Shown here: in pieces, positions 1 to 12,271 of the stretch
How the letters are laid out: each line of letters begins with the position of its first letter
How positions within the stretch are numbered: position 1 is the first letter of the stretch
Source: Neopestalotiopsis rosae
Taxonomy: Eukaryota; Ascomycota; Sordariomycetes; Amphisphaeriales; Sporocadaceae
Assembly: GCA_023078685.1 (NCBI GenBank)
Contig: JALGAS010000005.1
Span: 4,650,001 to 4,714,000, forward strand
DNA: 64,000 nucleotides
Direction: 5' to 3'
Notes under the pieces: model-generated
The model's input: the letters and a program-made list of their open reading frames with translations, nothing else
Told to the model about the DNA's origin: nothing
Databases searched by the model: none
Translations under genes and position numbers: made by a program

Positions 1-1404
1 GGCTGGGTAGGTATTATATATCCCGCCCTGCCCCACGATTATGGAGTCTAAATCGGATTGTCTAACTGTAGCCCCATTTCATAAAAGCATGTGAAGAAAT
101 CACACGTGGGGGAGATTCCAGGCAAAACCTTATCATTGAGACTTTGAAAGCAAGGTCGATCTTCCTCCTTATCTAAGCAAGGTTGACTCTCAGGCACACT
201 ATGAGCTAGCTCTTGGCACCGAAACTGCAATAAGAGATAATGCATGGGGTTGATCTCCTCATATCTGTCCCATGCAGCGTAGGGAGCCAGACATGAGTAT
301 AGGCTTTTCGCTGCTTGGAGTTCGGCCGATCCTCAACTATATGAGCTCTTGCTGGAGCGCAATGACATGATTTACAGTTGAGTCCTGCCATTGCATTTTA
401 CTTGATGTGCCGCGGCATTATGGGGTACGTATGTTGTTCATGTATCGAGCGCCACCCTTCCATAGGTCTGCGAGAATTACATGACGCTATCTGCTGTGCT
501 GTCCAACTGAAGACATGACAAGAGGTTAGAAATGAGGTTTGATTGAATTGATCAAACTTTTCTTATGATTATTTCTCAAATATTCTTTGGGTTTGAACAT
601 TGAATAGCGACAATTGCAACGTTGGCAGTTCACAATCGCTGGAAACGGAGATCCCCACACACACAACCAGAAGCCCATTTGATGGTTGGGCTGGTCCCTC
701 CCTCGCCCGCCACAACCTTAAAAATGGAGGGGGATGGAGGGGTCCTCGTAATGATTCCATGCACCAGTAGAAAAAATTGAATGCAGGTGCATTGTGTAAC
801 GCAAGCGGCTCAAATCGTATCAGATCCCTCTGCTAATTGAAATCTTGTTCGGCCTCCGAGCCAAAGAATTAAGCACGAAAAGCAATCTCCAGTTGATGAC
901 CAAGAAAACAAAATGCGGTAGTACAGCGTCGCGTCGTGTTACGCATGGCCGCATGCTCAGAGATCCACCCGCGTGCTGCTGGGCGATGCTGGGCCAGAGG
1001 GAAAACGGAGGTTGGGTCCTTGCTAAGCCAGCTTCGCCAGGCCCTCTCGGCCCTCTCTACCCTCCATCATTGATCCCCTCCCAACCTCCCGACAAACCGT
1101 CGTATTTCATATCTCCGATTTCGACCAAAGCTGAATTGGACCCTGTTTCTGATCGCTCCCTAGTTTTCTTACAATCTTGTGTAGATCTCTTCTCTTCTCT
1201 CCTATCACTGACAGACTCACCGACTCCATAATTAAGAACCCCTCATCGTATGTGTTGTACTCGACCTAGTACATACACGATCAACCTCTCTTCCATATTC
1301 CATACAGCAACGCATATCCACTTATCTTCAAAGGCATCCAAAGCGGGACCGTGGGCAGCATAGTCTACTACACTACCACCACCTACATAACTGAGCCAGC
1401 AGCC
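1..1404. other. Intergenic region and 5' leader of the first gene
   Basis: No gene is supported here. Several short frames exist on both strands but none has a conserved look, and the longest plus-strand one (845-1231) does not begin with ATG. The last 250 bases before the ATG at 1405 are rich in C and T (for example around 1170-1225), as is common in fungal core promoters and 5' leaders. Confidence 0.6.
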
Positions 1405-2574
1405 ATGAACGTGACCGCACAGTATCCCGTTGCAGTGCACTCGCCTACCAAGGCCCGTGGCCCTCGCGATCTAGAGGATGTGCCATTCCGGAGCAAGCAG
1501 GCCCGCTTCGACAACCATGATGATTTCTACTCTTTTCTGGACAACAACAGAGGCCCCGGCGGAATGACAGCCGGCGTGGCCACGCAGATCCAAATCCCAT
1601 CGCAGCAGCAGCAGCAGCGCGGAGTGCAATCGCAGGACCAGAACAGCCCCGGCGGCCTTGATCAGAGCAGGCCGCCCGTCACAAACAGCTTTGTGCCGCA
1701 GCGGACGTCGAGCGGCAGATCTCGCCCGCCCTCGTACTCGGGCAGCCGGTCCGAGGAGATGCTCGTAGACCGGCCTCGCGCAGAGACCAACGGGGTCAAT
1801 GGTGTCAACGGCGTCAACGGCGTGAATGGCAACGGCCCCCAGAAGCAGAATGGAGACGGCGGCCAAAACCCTCACAAAGTCCAGCGTCAAAACGGCCGTC
1901 GCAACGGCGGCGGGCGGCCCAACACAGCCGCTGGCGGTCAGCAGCCCAACGGCAACAAGAACTCGCCGCCCAGAAACGGGGCATCCTCACCACAGCACCA
2001 CCGCAACTCGGCCGACGCCGGCCCCGGCGGCGCAGCGGGACGGCCCCTGTCCTCGGGCTCGCTCACCAACCAGGCCGCCGGCGCCGCCATTGAGCGGCTC
2101 AAGAGCCCGAGCGTCATGAGCTGCGTGCTGCAGCCCCTGGACCACAAGGTCAAGGAGTACCAGGGCCTGATGCACCAGGAGCAGGACGAGATGACGCGGC
2201 TCGACGACGAGATCCGCGCGCTGCAGGAGCGCCGCTCCCGCGCCGAGATGCGCTACCTCGACGCCAAGAGCAAGCACGACGACTACCTGCGCCAGCACCA
2301 GGACGTCGAGCGCGCCCTGCGCGGCGAGCCCCCGCTGCAGAGGGAGCTCCCCAACCCTTCGGCCCAGTCCTCGCGGCCCCTGCCGCAGTCGCAGCAGTCG
2401 CACCACCAGACCAGGCCCGTCAGCATCCGCGACGAGGACGAGGAGTTTGAGGAGGACGACTACGAGCCCGAGCCCGTCCGCCGCCAGTTGGACTCGCAGC
2501 AGTCGTTTGGTCGGTCGTCACAAAAGGGCGGGTTCGGTGCTCGTTTTCGAAACAGCCTCTTTGGGAGCCGTTGA
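1405..2574 (+). CDS. Low-complexity coiled-coil protein of unknown function
   Basis: This single-exon frame encodes 389 residues and stops with TGA. The ATG at 1405 is preferred because the upstream in-frame codons contain no ATG. The N-terminal 50 residues look conserved-like (PFRSKQARFDNHDDFYSFLDNN). A long disordered part rich in Gln, Asn, Gly, Ser and Pro follows, including a polyglutamine run and an Asn-Gly-Val repeat at residues 129-144. Residues about 249-305 form a charged heptad-like segment (VKEYQGLMHQEQDEMTRLD onward) that predicts a coiled coil. An acidic stretch (DEDEEFEEDDYEPEP) and a basic Ser/Gly tail close the protein. There is no catalytic motif, signal peptide or membrane segment. 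I do not recognise the family. A scaffolding or RNA/cytoskeleton-associated role would be guesswork. Confidence 0.8.
   Translation: MNVTAQYPVAVHSPTKARGPRDLEDVPFRSKQARFDNHDDFYSFLDNNRGPGGMTAGVATQIQIPSQQQQQRGVQSQDQNSPGGLDQSRPPVTNSFVPQRTSSGRSRPPSYSGSRSEEMLVDRPRAETNGVNGVNGVNGVNGNGPQKQNGDGGQNPHKVQRQNGRRNGGGRPNTAAGGQQPNGNKNSPPRNGASSPQHHRNSADAGPGGAAGRPLSSGSLTNQAAGAAIERLKSPSVMSCVLQPLDHKVKEYQGLMHQEQDEMTRLDDEIRALQERRSRAEMRYLDAKSKHDDYLRQHQDVERALRGEPPLQRELPNPSAQSSRPLPQSQQSHHQTRPVSIRDEDEEFEEDDYEPEPVRRQLDSQQSFGRSSQKGGFGARFRNSLFGSR
1789..1836 (+). repeat. In-frame 9-bp tandem repeat (Asn-Gly-Val)n
   Basis: Four tandem 9-bp units encoding Asn-Gly-Val are followed by two Asn-Gly codon pairs, inside the disordered region of the 1405-2574 gene. 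Synonymous differences between units (GGG, GGT, GGC; GTC, GTG) show that the array is not freshly expanded. Confidence 0.85.
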
Positions 2575-3281
2575 AATTGGCGGACTGATCTTTCTCTTTC
2601 CTTCTACTTCATGAGAAACATGTATTTGATATTTAATTTTTTTTGGATGACGGAATCTTTTGGTCTTTACCTTTTACTTTAACGACGTCACGGAGATGAT
2701 CTACACGGTTTACATAGACTAATCAACCAATGGGAAGGCAAATGGACCAGTCTTGGAGCATTGTAGGGAACAAGTTTGGCAAAGCTTGCGGTGCATGTAT
2801 CTAATGAGGGAAATGACAAGTAGATGCCGTGACGCAACATTAATGAATGATAGACATTTCCATATTCTTCTGTGACGTTACCTCGGTCTATTCCACAACT
2901 GAAACAAGCTCTGATGGTTGACTCGAAGGTATGCATTATTATGACCACTTGCTATTCGCCATCATGATTGATGACACTCAATACATTTTGTCCGAGAAAA
3001 TGGAGCCTTGATTCATTGACTACATAGCAATTTGGTCAAATACAAATGGGCCATCCTCTTATTTACTCGTGCCTATATGGCCTTGTGTCCTGGCTCTGGG
3101 CCTTACAAACGTACCTCTTCAGCACATCCTTGTGTAACTCCTTTACATATAGGGGAATCAATAGATCGGAGGACTCTTCCATCCACAGTGTAAAACACGT
3201 CATTGGTAATTGAGAACCTTAAAGGCGAGCCCAGGGGACTCTTGATGCCTTTTAGTTCTCGTCAGACATATCTCGAGTGCT
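2575..3281. other. Convergent intergenic region
   Basis: This lies between the 3' ends of two converging genes. It is A/T-rich just after the first stop (run of T at about 2636-2644) and presumably holds both 3' UTRs. I see no further gene, repeat or RNA structure. Confidence 0.5.
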
Positions 3282-4598
3282 CTACTTTCCGTCCTGTTCT
3301 TCAAGACATCCCATGCTCTCCATTTCCTCGGTTCCAAGCATACCAGAGTGCTGAGATGGGCTTGTGTTGGCAAAGGTACACTCAGGATGATGGGAGCCAG
3401 ATTCAACATTTCTGTGGCTGGCGCGAATGCCTCCAAGTCCTGTGATCATGGAAGGATTGACGCCATGAGCTTCAGCCAGCCCACCGCTGTTGATTGAAAG
3501 AGAATTGCAGACCTCTGAGGCAACACGCGTGATGCTCTGGATACCGGAAAGAACTTGCTCAAGTTTCCAAGCCTGGCGGAAGTATGCGGCTCCGGGGTCT
3601 GACGAGCTCTCGACGAAGATCTTCATCTGGGATTCCATGCTTGCTATACGAGCTGCCTGCTCTCGCGAGGTACTCTTGACATGGAGGATCTCAGTCGCTA
3701 GACTGTGAATCATTCCGGCAAGCTGCTGTATGGAATCTTCGTGGCTCTGTACAGTAGCCTGCAAACTAGCGACAATAGCAGATTGAGAAGCGTCAGTGGC
3801 TTGACTCGGCTGCTGACCGCCATCGTGCAGGCAAGAAGCCTGAGGTGAAGGACGATCCTGGACAGGGGTTTCGACTTGGACGTAATCATCATGCTCTGGA
3901 ACGAGATAGCCATGATGAAGTACTGAATGGGCATCCTCATTCACCATTGACTGGCTGCCATACGAGTCAATTGAAGCAGATCGCATGTCGCTTTGCTGGG
4001 TGGGCGGGAAGGCAGAAGGCTGCAAAAGGGTTCCTGGCTGTACAGTCTCCTGAAGTCCTTGGACAACGCTGTTGCTAAAGCCCTGCATCGAATCGGGAAC
4101 AGAGCTGCTGGTAGAGGGAGTGTTGCTGGGCACGGCGTCTGGATAGAGCCGGCGGAATCGCTCCATCTTAGTGTCGGTATCAAGGCCCCTGTTCGTTCTG
4201 CAGCTTCTGGTCAGTTCTCAAATGATCTAAAAATCATTGAAAAGCAAGCATTTAGGTGAGAATTGCCGGGGCTACTTGGGATAATGCAAGCATGGTGGTG
4301 GAAGTGCTGAAAAGAAAGAATGGAGTAGATGAACAACATCGAGCACTTACCGGCGCGCCATGACCTCCTTCTCGGCCTGTTGCAGCATCTCCTCGCGCAC
4401 TTCCGGGGATGCTTCTTGGTACTCTTTCTGACAGGTGACCGTTGTCAACTGGCGAGTGATGGCTTTGCTGTCCGAAGCCTGTGCTGCCTCAAGCTCGCGG
4501 GTGTAGGGGTCAAGTCTAGCCTTTCGAGCACGAGCCCGCATGGTGTTGCGGTTGGTCGAGTACTCCTCGGGCTTCTTCCTGGGACCGGTTGGATACAT
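3282..4598 (-). CDS. Fungal protein of unknown function, two exons
   Basis: Exon 1 runs from the ATG at 4598 to 4351, where the donor GTAAGT begins at 4350. Exon 2 most likely starts at 4197 and ends with the stop at 3282, giving 387 residues. Two other acceptors, at 4206 and 4188, keep the same frame, so the exact start of exon 2 is uncertain. The N-terminus is strongly basic (RARARKARLDPYTRELEAAQ), followed by an acidic helical segment (EVREEMLQQAEKEVMARR). After the intron comes a long polar region rich in Ser, Gln and Pro. Residues of the second half (for example VQSHEDSIQQLAGMIHSLAT) look helical and may form a coiled coil. The basic start resembles a DNA- or RNA-binding region, but I recognise no family. 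Confidence 0.65.
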
Positions 4599-6078
4599 TG
4601 TGGAGGTGGGCAACGAGATTGGTCGAATTTTGCATGTGATTATTCCAGTAGCATTGATTATGCCAATAAAAATATTGGCAACCGATGCTGTAATAACATC
4701 TGGACCACCCAGATCGATTTTGTGGGAAGTGGAATAACGGGCTGTTACGCCATGTCCCATGAGAGGGAAGAAAAAGCTAAAGGAAACAATGGCAGCTTTT
4801 TGAACGATCAACTGGTCACATTGACGCAGCTCACGAAGTCGTCGTCGACTGTGAATTGGAAAGTACCCTGATAGCCCGCAAGAGGCAGCGGCGACCGAGA
4901 GAGCACACTTTGAAACAGCCAGGCAACTACCTAGGCCTGGGTAGTATCATTAATTTCCGGCAAAGTTGGCATATTTCTTTTACTGACACGAGATCAGGAA
5001 TCGCAGAAGCACCTGTAATGATGTGTTTCAGCTATCAAGTTGCAGAAGTAAGGCAGATGGGCGAGGAATGGCCTCTTCAGGCACTTTGGCACAGTTATCA
5101 ATCAGAATCATCTTTCGTTGATATACGCTGGCATCACACTTACCAGACGCCGAGACTCATTTCACCAGTACCAAGATTTGCAAGTTTTAATTTTATTACA
5201 GTGAATCAAGTCATCTCTGGCTTGATCTATTCGTCGAGGACTTCTTTTTGGAACGATACCTAATTACTGGTGATGCCAACGAGGATTCATGTCATCAGCC
5301 TTGGGAACGATCTTTGACTGCTACAACGGTCCTATCAACTTGACGAGTTGTTCTTCAATCACCAGTGATCCAAGTAGGAGATGCTCTGAATGTAGTCGAT
5401 AAATTACCAATGTCAACACAACGGCATGGTTGGATTTATTTGAGCAAGTCCAAATGCAATGACCAATGCTTCTTCCACGGTTCAGGTGACACTTGGCGTG
5501 TAAGCACTCATTTGGGTGACAAAACTTGTTTTTTTCTTTGATTGCATGTTTCCTTCTTTCAGCTCAACTACAATAAGATGTATCCCGTCTATCGAGAGAC
5601 TCTAGCTGAATATCCTCATGATGTGAGCATTTCTACTCAGTTCAACAATATCGACCAAAGTGTTTGTTCATGCCATTTCGGCAATAATTGTATCGCAGGC
5701 AGTACTTCCGCTCGCTGAACAGTTTTGCCCTGTCCATTATTCCGTCTACTGCGAGGGTGACAAGTACCTTCTCTGGCGGGTCTACCCGCAATTTGGACCA
5801 AGTCAAACAAGTCTTCATCATCTTTTGACGGCCGCATCGTCTGAATCATATCTGGTGGAATATTTCCGTCGAGGGGTGTCGCTCCTCCTTGTACGACTGC
5901 CTAAGGACATCTCGTGAAGCTTGTCACCGACTGTCGCCAGATCATGGGAGCACCTGTCCTCGTGGCTGTGGTCTGAAGTGTTGTGGTCGGATGTGTGACT
6001 TGATGCTGAATCGCTGAAGATGGAGTCACTGGTGGCGGTTCTTCCCATTGAGCTTTGGCGAAGAGACGCACCGCCATC
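4599..6078. other. Intergenic region
   Basis: This lies between two genes on the minus strand: the promoter of the 3282-4598 gene and the 3' side of the STRAP-like gene. Short frames occur on both strands (for example 5660-5917 plus and 5818-6048 minus), but none has conserved motifs or a convincing splice structure. No gene is called. Confidence 0.5.
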
Positions 6079-7283
6079 CTAGGCAGGTTGAGCATCGCCA
6101 GCTCGCCACAAGCCGTAAGGGCCGTCGCAATTCTTCCAAAGCTTGATCGTGCCATCCTCGGAAGCCGTTGCGTAGAGTTTAGTGTCTGGAGCGTAGGCCA
6201 ACGACCAGACGGGTCCGTGGTGACCCTTGTGAACATCTGCAGGTGTAATTAGCAATTTGCTATTATAGATAATTGCTGGTAAGGAGTCAGAGAAGAGCAA
6301 CGTACCGTATTCACTGTCATCATCCCACTGGTAGACACGAGCCCAGGTTGAGGGCGTGTCCTCTCCGACGATGAACCTTCTGCCCTTGGTGTCCACTGCA
6401 ACACTGGCAACCTTGTATCCCAGTTTGGTTCGCTTCAACTCGTCCATAGCCTGGGCACCTCCCCAGAAGTAAACCATCTTGCCTGCTGCAACAGCCAGAA
6501 CCGGAAGACCACCACCAATGTCCGAACCTTCGAGCAGCTCCGGAGCAGGCGAGTTGAACTCACACGAACCAATTTCGCCGTCTAGGACCTCCTCTTTGAT
6601 TACACTGCGAGATGGAAGATCGAGCCAACGCAAAGTGTTACCAGCAGCGGTCACCAGCACGTTTGTGTCTCTTGTCCAAACGATAAACTTGATGGAAGCC
6701 TGGTGACTGCCTGCGCCAATTTCAAAGCCGTTCTCGGCCTTGATGGTGATACCATCTTGGGCTTTGCCGTCCCCATTCTCAGGCGAGACAGGGGGTGCAG
6801 AGGCTGAAGCTTCCGAAAGGTCAAAGATGCGTAGTTTCTTCTCGTAACCGCCAGTGGCAATCAGATCCGAATTGTCGGGTGGAAAGGCAACGGCTCGAAC
6901 GATATGATTGTGGGAAATCGTGTAATGGCATTCGCCCGTGTGGGGGTCCCAGACCTTGGCGGTAAAATCGGCCGAGGCCGTCGCGGCAGAGAGGGCATCG
7001 TGGCTCAGTCTTGCTTGCCAGACTGCGCCCTTGTGTCCGATAAAGGTGCCTATCCAATCTCCGGTTTGGCCATCACGCAGCATGGGGTTGTTGTCTGAGC
7101 AGTTAACTTGGTCAGCCCCAGCGCATCATAGAGGACGTACGTGATTCTTCACTCACCTTTGCAGGCCGAAATCAAGTAGTAGCCACCATCCTTCTGTAAT
7201 CCAGAGAAGCTGATGTGGGGGACAGGTCTCGAGTGACCGTGGCAGGTCAAGGGCACACACTGCCTCGGAGCATCGGCGGCCAT
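6079..7283 (-). CDS. STRAP: STRAP/UNRIP-like WD40 repeat protein
   Basis: Three exons (7283-7157, 7094-6306, 6236-6079) with GTGAGT and GTACGT donors give 357 residues. The protein starts MAADAPRQCVPLTCHGHSRP and is built from WD40 repeats throughout (FIGHKGAVWQARLS, ADFTAKVWDPHTGE, GHHGPVWSLAYAPD, ASEDGTIKLWK). Order and spacing match the serine-threonine kinase receptor-associated protein family, including LISACKDNNPMLRDGQTGDW near the start and a YGLW end. In animals STRAP/UNRIP binds the SMN complex and affects mRNA translation and splicing. In fungi it is a cytosolic beta-propeller scaffold. Residues about 155-170 form a proline- and glycine-rich insert not typical of the animal protein. 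The neighbouring divergent gene is also a WD40 protein, but of a different family. Confidence 0.93.
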
Positions 7284-8389
7284 GGTGAATGCGACGGTCG
7301 ATCGAGTGGTTGGAGATTAATTGGTAGAAGTCAAGGGAAATTGGCGTTCAGTCGTAAAGTTCGTGGAATTCGTTAAACGTCCAAGACAGATGTTAAGAAG
7401 AGGCTCGCAGACGGAGGTAAACGATGTGGCCCCAAACAGAGGTGGTGATACTCCGGCGCGCAGTATGAGAATGAGGTGGTAGAGAACTTCTCAGAGTTCT
7501 GTCAAGAAGCTTGGATTTGTCTAGAGTCCTGGCGGCCAATGATGAAACAGTGCGGGTCGGTCGTCCCTGAAAAGACGACAGGCTTGAAGTAGCCTGGTTT
7601 GCCTGGCCGCGCGACTCTGATGGAGGGGCAGCGTTCTTCACAAGCTTCACCGAGGGCTCACCGAGATGGGCCTTGGATCAATTGGGTTTGGCGTATCTGT
7701 TACACTTGAGATCACTTTTGGTGCAGCTTGAGTCAGATAACCATAAACCGATCTTGCGTTTGCAGATGGAATTACTCTTTTACTATTAGGCCTGACTTGA
7801 GTAGGGCAGAACTACGTTATTAAGTAGAAAATTGAGAAAAACCTTGACTTGTTTGTTGTTGTCGTCTTGTTTGATAGAGAGCCCAAGACCGAATTCAGTG
7901 ATACATATTTACATGCCTACATATTCGCGAGTATTGACACAGATTGGGCGTACAGTGGACAGGTAAAAGCAACATTGAACCGAGGGACACATGGCGGCTC
8001 CTCCAGGGGTAGGCGGGCAGCAACAGCGAATTGACCCCACCACAGCCCGGGGTAGCAGGCATTGGTGACGACTCTAGGTATGGTAAGCTGGGAGCTATGC
8101 AAGTGGCGTGTTCTATTGCCTTCTGTTTACCAATTCGCCAACCAGTCAAGTCAGCGATCTCTTGAGTTTCACTGAGCAACCACTATTAGCTTGCTTGATT
8201 GATTTCCATTCTTCTCTGCATTAGAAACCCGGAGATAATCTCACCAAATATTGACTTTGAGCTGCCTCTCCTCATTGTCATTCCCGCTACACGTTGATCG
8301 CAGTAGCCAAGAGCTCTTGCAGTACCCCGCCAAAGGGCATCACCCGCCGCCACCGTCCCAAAGCAACACTCGCAACCAGAAGTTCCAAG
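7284..8389. other. Divergent promoter region between two WD40 genes
   Basis: This 1.1 kb stretch separates the starts of the STRAP-like gene (minus) and the DOA1 gene (plus). It should hold both promoters. I see no gene or clear repeat in it. A purine- and A-rich segment lies at about 7820-7845. Confidence 0.5.
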
Positions 8390-10860
8390 ATGGGGGACTT
8401 CAAGCTGTCCGCTCAGTTGTCCGGACACGAGAGTGATGTAAGTCTGCTTCAAATCCTTCCAGAAATTATTTGAGCTACTCGCCATTGTACCACTCCCTCT
8501 ATCACTTCTGCTAACCATGGAATAACGCAGATCCGCGACATTGCCTTCCCAGCCACCGAAGCTGTTGTTTCCGTGTCGAGAGATCACACAGCTCGACTAT
8601 GGAAGCAAACGTCTGCCTCCCCTCCTACCTACGAAGGTACCATAATCAACCAGATCAGCGAATACATCAATGCAGTAACGGTCCTGCCGCCTAACAGCGA
8701 GTTCCCGGATGGCCTTATTGTATCGGGAGGCAAGGACCCCTGCCTCGATGTTCGAAAGCCAACCTCGACATCCTCTGATAACGCCGACCGAGTACTGCCT
8801 GGGCATGCCAGCAATGTGAGCGCTTTAGCCGCCGCCTCAAGTGGCAAGTACTTTGTCTCTGGAAGCTGGGATCAAACCGCAAGAGTTTGGAGCACCGAGA
8901 GCTGGGAGAGCGAAATCACCTTGGCTGGGCATGAGGCTGCCGTCTGGGACGTACTGCCCTTGAGCGACAATGCCGTTGCAACTGCTTGCGCCGACAAGAA
9001 GATACGGATATTCGACCTACGAAAGGCCGTGGGAGGTTCTGTAGAGGCTCGATCTGCCATCTCTACTCCTGACATTGTTCGAGGCTTATGTCGGCTGCAT
9101 CCCGGCCATCCCACTGGCGCCGAGCTCGCCAGTGGCCACAATGATGGTATCATTCGTCTCTGGACGCTTACTGGCCAACTTGTAGGAGAGCTTCATGGTC
9201 ACGAAAGTTTTGTCTATCGTCTTAAAGCGTTGCCCACTGGTGAGATTGTCAGTGCTGGAGAGGATAGGACAGTCCGGGTGTGGAAAGGCACAGACTGTGT
9301 TCAGACCATCACTCATCCTGCCATATCGGTCTGGACAGTGGCAGTCAATCCAAACACTGGCGATATCGCATCTGGTACAAGCGATGGAGTTGTACGCATC
9401 TTTACGAGACACGCCGATCGCGTGGCTGATGCGGAGACTATTCAGTCATTTGAAGATGCCGTCAAGTCATCATCGATACCCCAACAACAAATGGGCGACA
9501 TTAACAAGGAGAAGCTCCCGGGCCCGGAGTTTCTGACACAAAAAGCCGGTACGAAAGAAGGTCAGGTACAAATGATCAGGGAAGCAAATGGTTCCATATC
9601 AGCACATACATGGTCCATGGGTGCTCAGACTTGGGTCAATGTGGGAACCGTTGTCGATTCAGCTGCAAGCAGCGGACGAAAACAGGCACACAACGGAAAG
9701 GAGTACGACTATGTATTCGATGTTGCAATCGAGGAGGGTGCGCCATCGCTGAAACTCCCATTCAACCTTTCCGAGAACCCTTATGATGCCGCTACAAGGT
9801 TCATCAATGACAATGAGCTATCTTTGAATTACCTCGACCAAGTCGCGCAATTCATTGTACAGAACACCCAAGGTGCCACCCTTGGAGGATCCAGCAGCGC
9901 AGGCGGTCCAGACCCTTGGGGCACGGAATCCCGATACCGACCTGGTGAATCGGAGCCTTCGTCCCGAGCCAAGGCCTTGCCCCAGACTGAGTATCTCAGC
10001 ATTACTGGTGCCAAGTTTGAACGTATGTTGATGCTCGAATAACTTTGACTTTGGATTGATACTAACTGCGACTAGCCATTTTCAAGAAAATCCTGAGCAT
10101 CAATTCCACCATGGAAGCAGCTGGAAGGAAGGATATCTCACTGAATCCAGATGCCCAAGCTCATTTGACGTCGCTCAGAAAGTCTCTGGAGTCGAACAGA
10201 CCTGCCAGAAGTGAGGACGAACTTGATATTTTGATCAACATCTGCACATCATGGGACTACGCAGACCGCCTTGCACCGTTGGATGTTCTTCGGTGTGCGG
10301 CCGTGTCCCCTCTCGTTGCTAGCAGTTCGCGCATTGGAAGTCCTGTTCAACTAGTCATCGCGGCTGCCACAACTGGATACCCTGAAGGCGGTCAGCCTAA
10401 TGAGAATACCATCATGATGGCTTTCCGTACTATCGCCAATCTCTTTTCGAGTTCTGAAGGAAGAAGGCTCCTTTCTCAGCCCGAAGAGGCTGGTCGCGTA
10501 GTCAACTTCCTCCGTCTGACTCTTGGACTCAGCGGCTCGAACGCTATTGGAAAACAGAACCGGAACTTGCTGATTGCCATGACAACGGTGGCCGTCAACT
10601 ATGCTGTGCTGTATTCAAAGGGCGGCGGTCTGACAAAAGCCAATATGCTCCCACTCTTTGAGGCAGTTGGGCATTTGCTTTCGACACAGAAGGACAGCGA
10701 AGTATTGTATCGATCTCTCGTTGCCGCGGGCACTCTGATCACGGTTCTTGGCAAAGAAGCCTCCCAATCTGCACTCAGTTCTGTCACCAGAGCCAAGGAC
10801 GCAGCTATTGAGCCAAGAGTCAAGGAAGTTGCCGATGAATGTCTTACACTTTTGCGTTGA
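8390..10860 (+). CDS. DOA1: DOA1/PLAA-type ubiquitin-binding WD40 protein
   Basis: Three exons (8390-8437, 8531-10022, 10076-10860) encode 774 residues. The last intron is only 53 nt and carries an ACTAAC branch site. Residues 1-300 are WD40 repeats starting LSAQLSGHESDIRDIAFP. Residues about 350-465 form the PFU domain (QMIREANGSISAHTWSMGAQ through FINDNELSLNYLDQVAQFI). Residues about 510-774 form the PUL armadillo-like domain that starts at FEPIFKKI across the last splice junction. In yeast Doa1/Ufd3 binds ubiquitin through the propeller and PFU and binds Cdc48/p97 through PUL. It maintains free ubiquitin levels and acts in mitochondrial and endosomal protein turnover. The three-domain order and length match the family, so function is likely conserved. 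Confidence 0.96.
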
Positions 10861-12271
10861 AACGATCGGGCGCATGGAGACATTGAGTCATAAGTAAAAG
10901 CCAGACCATAGAGTATGCTGATGCCTTCCCAAACATGTTCAAGGTATTTTTACTCGCAGAGAACTGGTCTCATTTGCGCAAGCGCCGCGTTCGTAGCGAG
11001 GAGCTGCAACACAATTCCTCATCATGTGTGATAATGACAAAACAAAATAATATACAGAAAAGAACCCCCCAAACTAGCTCCGACGTAATGATGAAAATTG
11101 ATCGGCAACTGTGAAAAGATTTCATGTCTAATTTCTTACCGTGATCACTTGTATTGGATGACAAGGGTGGCAAACTGGTGAGAATGGTTTCATCGTCGAG
11201 GTTTCCCCCGTTTGAACCTTCATACCTACAGCCGTTCTCAGTGTTAGAGAAGTTGATGCAGCATTTGTGGAGTCGAGAACTGGTGATAAGTTTACTATAG
11301 CTGCTGTCATTAGTCTCAAATCATAGCATATCATGATTCCAAAGAGTGACTGTGTCGAATACCCGAAACGGAATTGCGACGACTTACGCGCCCGTTCGTG
11401 TGACCACCGGAGCTATTGGTGCTTTTTAGGCCCGTCAGGATCCCTTTCCCCGGCACTTGCTTAGGTACGCGAGCGTTTTCTGTCCGATTACCGAGAAGAG
11501 TTCCAGGCCCAGAGAAAAAAGGGGGGCAAAAAGGCGTTACGGGAAGGATTTTGGAAACTTAGATGAGTTTTGGGTCGCAGCTTATGCGGGCGCCTACTTC
11601 TCACTGGCGTGAGTTATGGCCCGGCGAGGCGGCTTTGAATATGTGTGTGGCGCTCGAGCTGATTCATCTTGGATGGAAGGCCTTGACGTCAAGCTCACGA
11701 GAGGCGGATGAAAATATGGAAAAGAGGTGGGTGTGGTGTGGTAACATCTGGTTTAGAATGGCTGTTGCGTGATTGCCTCTGGGTTCGTAAGAGATTAGAT
11801 TTGGGATCGTGACAGATCGTGCCTATGGGATCTCCTGAGGCTGTCCGTGGTTCTCACAAACACGCTCTGGAATTGAGATACGTATAATTGGAGGTTTGGA
11901 ATATTGACTGTACTCGCACGATCACAGTTGCAATAGTCATGGTTAATATGATAATGATTCTTGATTTTCAGCAGAAAACTGCATAATCAGGTCTTTCGAG
12001 GGGAGTACCCTCCTCGCCGTTTGTGGTATATGATAAACGCGCTCAAGGAAATCCCTCGTTCCTTATACAGCTGAGCTACTCCCAAATGGCGGCTCAGCGG
12101 CTTCGTCCTTGGGAAATAATAGAAAGCCCAAATAAATGACAACTCATCCCCAATTTCCGTTTGAACGCCGGTGTAGATGCTAAAATGTACAGATTAAAAA
12201 ACCCCCCAAGATATGTAACAGCCTCACTTCCCCAACCAGTACTTCTGCCTGTCCTTCATTTGACTCTAGAT
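10861..12271. other. Convergent intergenic region with a small hairpin
   Basis: This lies between the converging DOA1 and BIM1-like genes. At about 11997-12018 the plus strand holds an imperfect inverted repeat (CGAGGGG / CCC-T-CCTCG). No gene is supported. A tRNA-like patch on the minus strand was considered and rejected. Confidence 0.45.

Noticed and set aside
845..1231. A 128-codon plus-strand frame upstream of the first gene.
   Set aside because: It does not begin with ATG, and its composition looks like a C/T-rich fungal leader with no recognisable domain.
1471..1890. Long frames opposite and overlapping the first gene (also 1987-2406 minus and 1826-2119 plus).
   Set aside because: They are shadow frames caused by the high GC content of the coding strand.
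5637..6048. Two overlapping minus-strand frames, one Ser/Asp/His-rich, just downstream of the STRAP-like stop.
   Set aside because: They are not needed to complete STRAP, which ends normally at YGLW plus a short tail. No splice site connects them in frame, so they are probably 3' UTR.
6079..10860. The two adjacent WD40 genes as a tandem duplication.
   Set aside because: They belong to different families (STRAP and DOA1), lie on opposite strands and differ in domain content, so proximity is the only link.
11990..12086. A tRNA-like patch on the minus strand with a possible acceptor pair GGGAGTA/TACTCCC and a D-arm-like GTAGCTCAGC.
   Set aside because: There is no TTCNA T-loop before the 3' acceptor strand, no sensible anticodon arm, and the D-stem partner is too far away. 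It is better explained as a chance hairpin.
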